A DNA stretch of 64,000 nt from contig NZ_JAKRFZ010000004.1 of the NCBI RefSeq assembly GCF_022347765.1, positions 124,001 through 188,000 on the forward strand, given 5' to 3'. Under the pieces are notes generated by a model. It had not been told where the DNA came from. It saw nothing but the letters and a program-made list of their open reading frames with translations, and did not search any database. This stretch comes from Pseudoalteromonas sp. OOF1S-7 (GTDB lineage Bacteria > Pseudomonadota > Gammaproteobacteria > Enterobacterales > Alteromonadaceae). Made by a program: the position numbers and the translations under genes. Positions 39,173 to 47,617 of the stretch are shown piece by piece. Position 1 is the stretch's first letter. Each line of letters begins with the position of its first letter.

Positions 39173-40267
39173 GTGTCTGGCCATAAGCTCATTTTTCGGG
39201 AGTATGCGTTGCAATACACTTGGTTGTTATTGGTTGTTGGAGTACTTTATAGCCAGCTCAGCTGTGCTAGTGCTCAAATGGTTAATCGTTCATCTGCAGA
39301 TATTTTGAGAGAAGCAGAGGATTACATGATTGTTGAGCCTTCACATTCCTATCAACTACTCAGGCAAGTCCACTCAATTACAGACCTCAACCCTTCACAG
39401 CGGATCCGTTGGCACCTGGTGAAAGTCCGCTCAGCCATCGCCACCAATAATTTAGGCCACATAGAAGCAGAATTGGCGGCACTGATACAACTCCAGGAAC
39501 AGGCTTACTTTAAAAGGCACCTGGCAAGCATGGTAAGTGCTATGGGCATCGCACTCAGGCGTCTTGGCTACCTGGCTGAAGCAAAAACGCTTTATACCTG
39601 TGCGCTGGCACTTAAACTCTCGGACAAAAAACGAATGGCTTTACTTATCAACCTTGCGGTGCTGTCGAGGCACATGAATGATTACACGCTTGCCAGGGAG
39701 TCATATCAGTCAGCACGAAACATAGCGCAGAGGCTTCATCATGAACGTGCGCTTGCAAACGTGAACAATAACTTGGGAACACTTGCCCTGGATGAAGGAA
39801 AAATTAATTTAGCCGAGGCTTACTACCGTGACGCTCTGATTGGCTATCAATCCAGCGATAAACGTTCGGGCAACATTACCGCGGGTACCAACCTGTTGCT
39901 CGTATTCGCCATCCAGGGGCACACACTCAATTTCCAACGCCTGATCAGTCCAATTTCCGCTTTGGTAGACGCCTACCCAGACACATCTAAAAAAGCTTTG
40001 CTACTTTGGCTGGTCAGTGCCAATGATGCTAACCTGGGTAAGACACTCCCTCAAAGCACCAGGGAAAACCTATTATCAGCATTTAAACAACTTGAAAGTG
40101 AAAAATTGCAGCAACTGGTTGCGCAATACCTGGCACCTAAAGTGAAGCTAGAGATTGCCCAAAAACAGCGCCCAGCCAGAGTAAAAAAAGCGCTACCAGA
40201 CTGGTTTAAGGCACGCTCTTTTTGTATTGATCCAGTAACTTATGCTTACCCTCCGGAAAAGTCTTGA
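39173..40267 (+). CDS. TPR-repeat exported protein
   Basis: 364 residues with a hydrophobic export signal or anchor (YTWLLLVVGVLYSQLSCASA) and helical repeats of TPR type from ~110 to 230 (YLAEAKTLYTCALALKLS, DYTLARESYQSARNIAQRL, KINLAEAYYRDALIGYQ). The GTG at 39173 lacks a ribosome binding site; a TTG at 39209 behind GGGAG (39198-39202) is the better start. Function is unknown. Its 3' end overlaps the convergent gene. Confidence 0.75.
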   Translation: MSGHKLIFREYALQYTWLLLVVGVLYSQLSCASAQMVNRSSADILREAEDYMIVEPSHSYQLLRQVHSITDLNPSQRIRWHLVKVRSAIATNNLGHIEAELAALIQLQEQAYFKRHLASMVSAMGIALRRLGYLAEAKTLYTCALALKLSDKKRMALLINLAVLSRHMNDYTLARESYQSARNIAQRLHHERALANVNNNLGTLALDEGKINLAEAYYRDALIGYQSSDKRSGNITAGTNLLLVFAIQGHTLNFQRLISPISALVDAYPDTSKKALLLWLVSANDANLGKTLPQSTRENLLSAFKQLESEKLQQLVAQYLAPKVKLEIAQKQRPARVKKALPDWFKARSFCIDPVTYAYPPEKS

Positions 40268-40872
40268 GTTTCAAGGTACAATGATCGAATAAAAGTAAAC
40301 TGTAGCGGTACAGCCTTGTTAAGAGGGGTTTTCAACCCGCCGTTAACGATACTGGCCAAGTTAGATTGGTCACGACATTTAACCTGAACTATTTGATCAA
40401 AACTAGGGAGCCTGCCAATTCTGTGGACCAGCAAACAAGACTGCTCAGTGATGGGCTTCACATAAAAGTGCCCATTGGCAACCAGTTCAACTGGTTTATC
40501 GAGTATTCTTTCATTTATTTTAAGTTTCAGTCCATCTTCAACTAATGTCCCCCCGCGCTCAAAATGTCCCCGATATAATCCCCCCGTCAGTTCAGTTATT
40601 TTTCCCGTACGCAGCTTGTCAAGCTCAAATGGATGGGGAGCAAATGTTACCAGAGGCTCAGATTTGAGCAAATTTACCACCTTTTCATGTAGGTAACCGG
40701 CCTGCACATCGAAAATAAGTTGTCTCGCATGCATGCCAGCAGGCATTGGCAAGTGAGAAGCAATCATTTTATGATCCACCTGCATCAATACCAGACCATG
40801 TACACCAAAGCTATTATGCAGCTGATGCGCGAATAGATAAGGGCTCAAAAACAACAATAACCACTTAAACAA
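40246..40872 (-). CDS. Exported protein of unknown function
   Basis: About 208 residues starting at a TTG (40872) that has GGAGG eight bases upstream and gives an export signal MFKWLLLFLSPYLFA. The mature part is beta-rich with basic stretches and no recognised motif. It is divergent from a LysR gene, which may control it. The last 22 bases overlap the 3' end of the TPR gene on the other strand. Confidence 0.6.
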   Translation of the reverse strand: MFKWLLLFLSPYLFAHQLHNSFGVHGLVLMQVDHKMIASHLPMPAGMHARQLIFDVQAGYLHEKVVNLLKSEPLVTFAPHPFELDKLRTGKITELTGGLYRGHFERGGTLVEDGLKLKINERILDKPVELVANGHFYVKPITEQSCLLVHRIGRLPSFDQIVQVKCRDQSNLASIVNGGLKTPLNKAVPLQFTFIRSLYLETQDFSGG

Positions 40873-40962
40873 TGAAAATTCCTCCAATCTCGGTATATTC
40901 TCACTAAGTTTAAGGTATATTTAATTCCATATCGTCTCCAAGTACTCAACTGTAGTTCCAAA

Positions 40963-41826
40963 ATGGAAATAGTAGAATTAAATCGCTTTATCGCAATTGC
41001 CAATGCTCAAACGCTTCAGTGCGCCGCTGTAAAGCTACATACCACCCCGGGAGCTCTGTCCAAATCTCTGAAAAAACTCGAGTCTTCGCTCGGTGTATTA
41101 TTATTTGACAGAATTGGCAAACAGCTAGTCCTGAATGAAAATGGTGCACGTTTATTACCTGAAGCTATCAAAATATTGGATCTCACCCATAACATAAAAT
41201 CGATAATGGACCCGGAGCAACATACGTACTGCTGTCGTATATCTGCACCGGCAATCCTTCAGTATCGGTGGGTTGCTCTTTTCGGATCGCAAGCTTCTGG
41301 TATTCAAATGAGTTACGAAACTGATTTCGAAGTCGGCGCACTTGACAAGCTCAAACGTGGCCTGGTGGATGTTGCATTAACGACCCGTTTGGTTAAACCA
41401 TATCTGACCGAGGACCTTGAAGTGCATCCGTTAGGTCAGCTCACCCTTGAGCTGGCGGTTGGAGATACCCACCCACTTGCGAACAAACTCAGTATAACGC
41501 ATGAAGATCTTGCCAATTTTCCGTTCGCTGTACCAGAGACATCGCCTTTTTGTGGTGAAGTACGCGGCATCGGATGCGACGGCTGGCCAAGTACTAATTT
41601 GAACAGAGAGGTAAGGTGGGTGTTGAACGACTATGCAGCATTATGTGAACTGGTCAGGTGTGGAAAGGCGATAGCCTACCTGCCAGATTATATGATCTCG
41701 GCCTGGCAGCTCAAAAAACTGTCTGTTCCGGATGGTGCCAGACAAAATTCAGAGCAGCTATGCTTAATTCATCGGTGCAGTGCGCCTGTTTGGATAAAAG
41801 AGCTTGTCAAAACGTTAACAGGCTAA
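40963..41826 (+). CDS. LysR family transcriptional regulator
   Basis: 287 residues: N-terminal winged HTH (LNRFIAIANAQTLQCAAVKLHTTPGALSKSLKKLESSLGVLLFDR) and a LysR substrate-binding domain. It is divergent from the exported protein gene at 40872, the classic arrangement for LysR control. The effector is unknown. Confidence 0.9.
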   Translation: MEIVELNRFIAIANAQTLQCAAVKLHTTPGALSKSLKKLESSLGVLLFDRIGKQLVLNENGARLLPEAIKILDLTHNIKSIMDPEQHTYCCRISAPAILQYRWVALFGSQASGIQMSYETDFEVGALDKLKRGLVDVALTTRLVKPYLTEDLEVHPLGQLTLELAVGDTHPLANKLSITHEDLANFPFAVPETSPFCGEVRGIGCDGWPSTNLNREVRWVLNDYAALCELVRCGKAIAYLPDYMISAWQLKKLSVPDGARQNSEQLCLIHRCSAPVWIKELVKTLTG

Positions 41827-41950
41827 TTATACGATCGTTTAAAATCGCACTCATATCAAAGCGTTTATTTCTGTAGCCAATTTTGAGGTGGTAAGCTGGC
41901 AAAGTTTACAGAGCTGGCTCAATGAGCATAGTCAACGCTTTTTTAATACC

Positions 41951-41985
41951 GTTGGTTGCTGCTCCATAAAGGAGCTGCAACCAAC
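41951..41985. repeat. Hairpin with 15-bp arms
   Basis: GTTGGTTGCTGCTCC pairs with GGAGCTGCAACCAAC (one mismatch) around an ATAAA loop. No T run follows on either strand, so it is not a simple terminator. Confidence 0.85.
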
Positions 41986-42086
41986 TCTATCGTTATCTGA
42001 CGTAAATATAGGTTACCTGGCCTACAGCATAACCATTGCCATTAGTACTATTTTCCTTTTCAAAATAACTTGGATAGCAAGTACTT

Positions 42087-42111
42087 AAAAGCCAGCATTA
42101 CGCTGGCTTTT
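42087..42111. terminator. Bidirectional terminator between lysR region and trhO
   Basis: AAAAGCCAGC / GCTGGCTTTT around ATTAC, with T runs in both directions. Confidence 0.85.
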
Positions 42112-42134
42112 TCAGTTTTAGTTGCTCAGAGCAA

Positions 42135-43121
42135 TTACGCCGATTTAGCGCGCTGCGCTTCTTTCTTTGCTTGCTTTTGCTCTTTGCGGGCACGTAACGT
42201 TTCCTGTGCTTCATGGCCAATGTGTCCTTCGCCGCGCTGTTTCGCTAACTCAATTTGTTTCTGGCGCTCGGCAAAGCGGGCTTTTTGCTCTTCAGTCACG
42301 TCCTCGTAACAGTGGTGGCATGACACCCCTTCCATGTATTCAGGACGCTGCATTTCTTCTTCAGTTATTGGCATACGACAAGCGTGGCACTGCTCGTATG
42401 ACCCCTTGTTCAGGTCGTGATCAACGGCAACGCGGTTGTCGAATACAAAGCACTCGCCTTCCCACATGGTCTCTTCTTTTGGCACGTCTTCCAGATACTT
42501 AAGAATGCCGCCTTCGAGGTGATAGACTTCTTCAAAACCCTGCTCCTTCATGTACGCCGTTGATTTTTCACAGCGAATACCACCGGTACAGAACATCGCC
42601 ACTTTCTTGTGTTTTGCCGGGTCGAGGTTTTTCTCAGCCCACGCCGGGAACTCACGGAAAGTTTTAGTATTTGGGTCAATGGCGTTCTTGAACGTTCCGA
42701 TCTCGATTTCGTAATCGTTACGGGTATCGACCAGTACCACGTCTGGGTCAGAGATCAGTGCATTCCAATCCTGTGGCTTAACATAAGTACCCACCACTTC
42801 TTTAGGATCAATGCCCTGCACGCCCATGGTGACGATTTCTTTTTTCAGTTTAACCTTAGTGCGGTAAAACGGGCAGGTTTCGTCGTATGATTCTTTATAC
42901 ACTATGTTATCCAGGCCAGGCTGTTTATCGAGCCAAGCCAGCAAGGCATCAATCCCCTCACGCTTGGCCGCAACCGTGCCATTAATCCCTTCTTCTGCCA
43001 GCAATAACGTACCACGCACTTCATTAGCTTCCATAACATCGAGTAAAGGCTGACGGATGGCTTGATAATTTGGCAAAGACACAAACTTGTACATTGCACA
43101 TACAACAAAATGGTTATTCAT
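42135..43121 (-). CDS. trhO: tRNA uridine(34) hydroxylase TrhO (YceA)
   Basis: Adds a hydroxyl to U34 of certain tRNAs, the first step to 5-carboxymethoxy- or methoxyuridine in an oxygen-dependent route. The 328-residue protein has an N-terminal acylphosphatase-like domain ([12 protein letters not shown]), a rhodanese domain with catalytic Cys in [12 protein letters not shown], and a C-terminal zinc-type Cys cluster (CHAC...CHHC) with a charged tail. Length is standard. Confidence 0.93.
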   Translation of the reverse strand: MNNHFVVCAMYKFVSLPNYQAIRQPLLDVMEANEVRGTLLLAEEGINGTVAAKREGIDALLAWLDKQPGLDNIVYKESYDETCPFYRTKVKLKKEIVTMGVQGIDPKEVVGTYVKPQDWNALISDPDVVLVDTRNDYEIEIGTFKNAIDPNTKTFREFPAWAEKNLDPAKHKKVAMFCTGGIRCEKSTAYMKEQGFEEVYHLEGGILKYLEDVPKEETMWEGECFVFDNRVAVDHDLNKGSYEQCHACRMPITEEEMQRPEYMEGVSCHHCYEDVTEEQKARFAERQKQIELAKQRGEGHIGHEAQETLRARKEQKQAKKEAQRAKSA

Positions 43122-43312
43122 AACTTTCTCTTCGATAAGCTTTAAAACAGCCTACACTTAAGCACGACGTGTAAGCACATAACCGGATCGTAAATCCGGC
43201 GCCAGGCGCGATATTTTACGGATTTTAAGGATAATTGCAAAACCATTTGTCCGCGCCCGTTACACAACTAACATTAAGCACTGTAAAATTATGGTTCTTG
43301 GGAGAGTTAGTT

Positions 43313-43321
43313 TGTTATAAT
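43313..43321 (+). promoter_or_regulatory. Extended -10 promoter of the helicase gene
   Basis: TGTTATAAT, an extended -10 with perfect TATAAT, 37 bases before the TTG start. No clear -35 box. Confidence 0.55.
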
Positions 43322-43358
43322 GCTGCGTTTTAGAAAATAATTACTGGAGAAGAGTACC

Positions 43359-44690
43359 TTGAGATTTTCCGAACTGGGTCTTGACCTGCGCTTTGAAAAA
43401 CAATTAGAACACCAGGGGATCACGACCCCTACCGAGATCCAGGCCCAGGCCATCCCAACCGCCCTTGCCGGGCACGATACCTTTGCACAGTCAAAAACCG
43501 GCTCAGGAAAAACTCTGGCATTTTTGCTCCCAGCAGTTCAGCGCGTGATGAAACAAAAAGCGCTTAGCAAGCGAGATCCTCGTGTGTTGATCGTTGCACC
43601 AACGCGAGAACTGGCTACTCAGGTGTTTAACCAGTGCCGGTTACTCATTGCCGGCACCGCTATGTCATGCACTAAAGTACTCGGTGGTGAGAACTTTAAT
43701 GATCAGGTTAAAGCCCTGCGCAAAGACCCCCACTTTGTGATTGGTACACCGGGCCGGATCACGGACCATATAGAACAACGCAGCTTGCAGCTTCACGGCC
43801 TTGAGCTGCTGATCTTCGACGAAGCCGATCGTATGCTGGACCTGGGCTTTGAAAAGCAACTGTCGACCATTAACCAGGCGGCCGATCACCGACTTCGTCA
43901 GACCTTACTCTTCTCGGCAACGCTTGAGCATGCCCAGATTGAAATCACTTCCAGAGATCTGTTGAAATCACCCAAGCGCATCCTGCTTAGTGGCAGTAAC
44001 GAAAAACATGATGATATTCGTCAGGCAATGTATTTTGCCGATCACCTGGATCACAAAGAAGCCCTGCTAAAACACTTTGTACAACAAGGTGATGTAAAGC
44101 AATGTATTATCTTTACCGCCACGCGTCAGGACACCAACCGATTCAGCGACATGCTCAATGACATGGACATTAAAGCCGTTGCACTGGCGGGCGATTTGCC
44201 ACAAAGCAAACGTCTGGAGATCATGAACGCATTCAGCCGCGGACTGTATAAGGTACTGGTTACTACTGATGTGGCTTCGCGTGGTCTGGACTTGCTTAAT
44301 GTTTCTCACGTCATTAATTTCGACTTGCCAAAACAGGCAGAAGAATATGTCCATCGGATCGGGCGTACTGGCCGGGCCGGGTTTAAAGGCGATGCGATTT
44401 CCTTTGTCGGACCAAAAGACTGGAAAAGCTATGAAGCCATCGCTGCCTACCTGAAAGAGTCAGTGCAGTTTCAGTCAGTTGAAGGGCTTGAAGCAAGGTT
44501 TAAAGGCTTTAAGCCCAAAGTGGCTAAACCTAAACCTGGTGCCAAGCGCAAGCCTGCAGATACCAAGGCCAAAGTAAAACGCACAGCAAAGCGTAAGCCA
44601 CAGCAAGTGAAAAAAGCCATTCCGGCACCATTTGATGTCGACGGACACGCGCCACTAAGAAGAAAACCTAAGAAGCCAACCGAGGAATAA
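43359..44690 (+). CDS. DEAD-box RNA helicase (RhlE/SrmB-type)
   Basis: 443 residues with the full set: Q motif FSELGLDLRFEKQLEHQG...PTEIQ, motif I AQSKTGSGKT, Ia PTRELA, II DEAD, III SAT, V TTDVASRGLD and VI HRIGRTGRAG. The basic tail (about 385-443) is Lys/Pro-rich and probably binds RNA. It starts with TTG behind GGAGAAGAG. Followed by cvfB two bases later. Confidence 0.93.
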   Translation: MRFSELGLDLRFEKQLEHQGITTPTEIQAQAIPTALAGHDTFAQSKTGSGKTLAFLLPAVQRVMKQKALSKRDPRVLIVAPTRELATQVFNQCRLLIAGTAMSCTKVLGGENFNDQVKALRKDPHFVIGTPGRITDHIEQRSLQLHGLELLIFDEADRMLDLGFEKQLSTINQAADHRLRQTLLFSATLEHAQIEITSRDLLKSPKRILLSGSNEKHDDIRQAMYFADHLDHKEALLKHFVQQGDVKQCIIFTATRQDTNRFSDMLNDMDIKAVALAGDLPQSKRLEIMNAFSRGLYKVLVTTDVASRGLDLLNVSHVINFDLPKQAEEYVHRIGRTGRAGFKGDAISFVGPKDWKSYEAIAAYLKESVQFQSVEGLEARFKGFKPKVAKPKPGAKRKPADTKAKVKRTAKRKPQQVKKAIPAPFDVDGHAPLRRKPKKPTEE

Positions 44691-44692
44691 AC

Positions 44693-45529
44693 ATGCTAGG
44701 TACTACTCAGTTTTTAATGATCGAAGAGATTTGTGCCGAAGGTGCATACCTTGATGGCAAGGAGCATGGCGACGTTTTTTTGCCTCTCAAAGAGCTGCCT
44801 GATCACCTTGAAGCCGGCGACAATGTAGAGGTGTTTGTGTTTAGTGACAACCAGGGACACCCCTGCGCAACCACCCAAAAACCACTTGCTCAGCTGGGAG
44901 AGTTCGCTTTACTCCGTGCCAAGCAAATTAATAAGGTCGGTGCTTTTTTAGATCTTGGGATCAGTAAAGATGTATTGGCGCCCTATAACGAACAGAAGCC
45001 AAAAATGCGCGAAGGCTACAGCTACCTGGTTAAGCTGTATCTGGACAACGCCAGCAAGCGTTTATGTGCCTCCAGTAACCTTGGAAAATTCTTAAATAAG
45101 ACGCCTGCACAGTACAAAAAATTTGAACAGGTTGAGCTAATTGTCGCCGCTAAAACCGATCTAGGCTATAAAGTCATCGTCAACGAACAACACTTTGGCA
45201 TGGTATTTTTTAACACGGTGTTTAAACGTATGTACATAGGTCAGCGTATGACCGGATATGTGAAACAAGTACACGAAGACGATAAGATTGACGTTTTACT
45301 TGAAAAGCCAGGCATGGATAAGATCTCAGACTTAGGCGAACAGATCCTTAAAAAACTGGAAGAAAACAACGGCTTCATCCCTTTAGGCGATAAATCAGAC
45401 CCGGAGCTGATTAAAAAGACTTTTTCCACCAGCAAGGCTAACTTTAAAAAAGCTATCGGTGGTTTATTCAAACAAGAAAAAATCCATATTGAGGCCACTT
45501 CAATTTCACTTGTAAAGTCTAACAAGTAA
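44693..45529 (+). CDS. cvfB: CvfB-like S1 RNA-binding protein
   Basis: 278 residues with S1-type modules (LGEFALLRAKQINKVGAFLDLG and a repeat around GQRMTGYVKQVHEDDKIDVLLEK), followed by a winged-helix tail (ILKKLEENNGFIPLGDKSDPE). CvfB/YitL relatives are RNA-binding regulators. The start is two bases after the helicase stop, so an RNA-metabolism operon is likely. Confidence 0.87.
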   Translation: MLGTTQFLMIEEICAEGAYLDGKEHGDVFLPLKELPDHLEAGDNVEVFVFSDNQGHPCATTQKPLAQLGEFALLRAKQINKVGAFLDLGISKDVLAPYNEQKPKMREGYSYLVKLYLDNASKRLCASSNLGKFLNKTPAQYKKFEQVELIVAAKTDLGYKVIVNEQHFGMVFFNTVFKRMYIGQRMTGYVKQVHEDDKIDVLLEKPGMDKISDLGEQILKKLEENNGFIPLGDKSDPELIKKTFSTSKANFKKAIGGLFKQEKIHIEATSISLVKSNK

Positions 45530-45597
45530 CGGCTTAGTTATCACAACACGATCGCTCTCTTTACGAAGTGGTTTTGCAAAACAACCCGTGTGAGCTG

Positions 45598-45628
45598 ACA
45601 GTTTGGCGCACCCAGTGCGCCAAACTGT
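45598..45628. terminator. Long perfect hairpin between convergent cvfB and GNAT genes
   Basis: 13-bp arms ACAGTTTGGCGCA / TGCGCCAAACTGT around a five-base loop. T runs are weak, but the location between two stops suggests a shared transcription end. Confidence 0.6.
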
Positions 45629-45637
45629 TGCTATTGA

Positions 45638-46489
45638 TTAGCCTATTTCGAAAGACGTCACACCAAATGTTCGGTCTATGCCAATATCCGGCAGCGCTTG
45701 CGTATACATACGTGCCGTATCAAACACAGGTGTCATATTGAGCTTTTCTGCGAGCACAACCGCCGCTGGGCTACATGCAGGCACATCCAGATATACAGAG
45801 CTGTCGTCCGCAACTTTTGAGCTTAATGCACCAATCATTGCTTCAGCCTGCAAGACACTTTTAGCAAATAAGGGACCTATTTTATACCCTTCCCGGCACT
45901 GTCTGATTACACCAAGCCCTTGCAACTCCCCCTCAATTAGCACGGCAACCGACGATGCGTTTCTCTGCCCCAGCCAGGCATGCCAGAACGCGGTTCTTTG
46001 CGCAGGAAAAAACGGCAAGAGAAATTGCTCAATTGTTTCATGTGACAACGTATCAAGGTCTTGAAAGTTTGTCGCTTCCTGTACTGCGAGGTTGTTGCTG
46101 TTGCCCTGGTAGCGTCGATTTGCATATGCCAGATCAAAGCCAGACTTTTTGTAGTTTTCCTGCTGTTCAATCACACCATCCAGGCCAATATTACATCCGT
46201 CCAGCCTGGCCATAGCCGCCTGCCAGATTTTCAATCCAAAACCCTGACCCCGATATTCTGGTTTCACAATATAAAAACCGATGAATCCAAACGAGCTATC
46301 GTATTTTACCGCCGATATCACTGAAATTGGCTTATCATTCAACAAGCCAATCAGAAACCCCTCCTGGTCAGCCTGATAGTAGCAATGTGCATCTTCAAGC
46401 CCCGGATTCCAGCCTTCCTGTGCGGCCCACTCAATTGCCAGGCCAACCTCCTCACGGGTCATAGTTCGAATTGTGTAGTTGTTACTCAT
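45638..46489 (-). CDS. GNAT acetyltransferase, YitH-like two-part
   Basis: 283 residues from ATG 46489 (MSNNYTIRTMTREE); the frame reaching 46621 is an overlong opening. Acetyl-CoA-binding signature IVKPEYRGQGFGLKIW near ~75-95, then a second half like the Acetyltransf_18/YitH C-terminal domain (VAVLIEGELQGLGVIRQCREGYKIGPLFA). Substrate is unknown. It is divergent from the small peptide gene, which may be coincidence. Confidence 0.82.
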   Translation of the reverse strand: MSNNYTIRTMTREEVGLAIEWAAQEGWNPGLEDAHCYYQADQEGFLIGLLNDKPISVISAVKYDSSFGFIGFYIVKPEYRGQGFGLKIWQAAMARLDGCNIGLDGVIEQQENYKKSGFDLAYANRRYQGNSNNLAVQEATNFQDLDTLSHETIEQFLLPFFPAQRTAFWHAWLGQRNASSVAVLIEGELQGLGVIRQCREGYKIGPLFAKSVLQAEAMIGALSSKVADDSSVYLDVPACSPAAVVLAEKLNMTPVFDTARMYTQALPDIGIDRTFGVTSFEIG

Positions 46490-46931
46490 CAGAAATAGAT
46501 CCTGTATGCGCTTCCCTGTCCGCAACCGAATGTCCACAGATAGGGTAGTAAATTCATCATGTACCAGACTATAACCGCTTAAGCAGGAAAAGGAAGCCCG
46601 AACTGCACTGACAATAATCATTGCGCCTGCACCATAACTTTAAAAGTAATGCTGTCAGTTAAACCCCTTCTAGCGTAAAACTTACTACATGAAACATGTC
46701 GTGACAGTATGCACCGAACGCCCTCTGAGCCTATTTTTAGTGTTCAGACACCATTCGGGCAACAGCAAGGCGCCACCACATAAAGTTAACATAAATTAAA
46801 GGCAAGGTTGCAATTTTGATATTTACGTGTAAATGTGGAAATCCCTTAGTGAGGGAAGCTCGCTGGGTTTACCCATATAAAGATTTAACCACCATTAATT
46901 GGTAACAATTATAAATTCAAAAGGTATGAAA
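46490..46931. other. Divergent region upstream of the peptide gene
   Basis: 442 bases without a gene. It includes an inverted repeat ATTTAC-GT-GTAAAT (46821-46834) and a small hairpin CCCT/AGGG (46843-46855) about 90 bases before the peptide start. A promoter could be TATAAA near 46876, weakly. Confidence 0.4.
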
Positions 46932-47090
46932 ATGAAATTAGCTATAAAAACCAAAAAGTTAAAATCTCTTAGTAAGGACAAGTCAGTCATGCCGTCGGAC
47001 CAAACTATACTTGTTGCTGGCGGTAAGCCACCGGCTTCCATGAGTAACTGCATAGAATTTTACTGCCGCTCAGATGCCTGTAGCGGGTAA
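46932..47090 (+). CDS. Putative class I lanthipeptide-type RiPP precursor (orphan)
   Basis: 52 residues from ATG 46932, with AAGG seven bases upstream (ATG 46926 is too close). The leader has the lanthipeptide-like pattern LAIKTKKLKSLSKDKSV and ...QTILVAGG, the usual Gly-Gly cut site at residues 30-31. The remaining 21-residue core holds Cys40, Cys45 and Cys50, each five residues apart, and Ser at 36, 38, 47 and 51, with no Thr. Leader type is recognised; the peptide itself is not. No LanB/LanC, protease-transporter or other modification genes occur in the window. Confidence 0.6.
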   Translation: MKLAIKTKKLKSLSKDKSVMPSDQTILVAGGKPPASMSNCIEFYCRSDACSG

Positions 47091-47099
47091 CATCTAAAT

Positions 47100-47141
47100 A
47101 TATGTGTCATTTATGCAGATTTATAGGGTAGTGACACATAT
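47100..47141 (+). terminator. Hairpin after the peptide gene
   Basis: ATATGTGTCA pairs with TGACACATAT across a 22-base loop, starting nine bases after the stop. A TTTT tract occurs a few bases later, so it is probably a weak terminator or stabilising 3' structure. Confidence 0.5.
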
Positions 47142-47427
47142 CGCAGTTTTGCAGATGTCGACGGCATTGAGTACCTGGCCCGAATAAAACATTTGAAGTA
47201 ACGCTGAAACCAGGTGCTGGCAATCAACCAGGCTCATTTAAAGCACACTTTTCAGGCACACGGAAAAAGCCCCCAAAATTCTATGTGCCACACCTTTAGT
47301 TAATCAGTTTCCCAGTATGGTGTTGTTTGCAGCCCATGCAGAAGCTCACTCTATAAACCTGCTTACGCATCTCGTCGGCGATACAAGAAACACCAAACGA
47401 GAACAAATTCAGATCATGTTTAAGTAG
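47139..47427 (+). pseudogene. Possible decayed coding remnant
   Basis: Three successive short frames look protein-like but are out of register: FADVDGIEYLA (from ~47148), NKTFEVTLKPGAGNQPG (from ~47183, stop 47299) and FPSMVLFAAHAEAHSINLLT (to stop 47427). No family is recognised and no start is visible. This may be a degraded gene or chance. The whole non-genic stretch 47091-47617 shows nothing else. Confidence 0.25.
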
Positions 47428-47617
47428 CCCTGAGACTTGCTGGCGGCGACAGACCGCTGTGTTTTGTGATTTGACTAAATGGATTCAGTTTTTAATGAGA
47501 CTGCCTTTTGCTGCGCTCTTAGCATTAAAACCAGCGAATTAAAGCGTTTTCCCTTAACAATTTTTATAACATTGCTCTACAGTTAACAAGACCGTCTCGA
47601 TATTGAAAGGAATTGTT

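Larger units (their letters stand above)
41827..42134. other. Intergenic region with strong hairpin and terminator
   Basis: 308 bases between lysR and trhO. It holds a 15-bp-arm hairpin (41951-41985) and a terminator at its end. A 66-codon frame from 41888 runs through the hairpin and lacks a good start, so no gene is called. Confidence 0.5.

Noticed and set aside
41888..42088. A 66-codon ORF between lysR and trhO
   Set aside because: No usable ribosome site, starts at GTG without context, and runs through a strong hairpin. Its stop does touch a terminator, so it is only weakly excluded.
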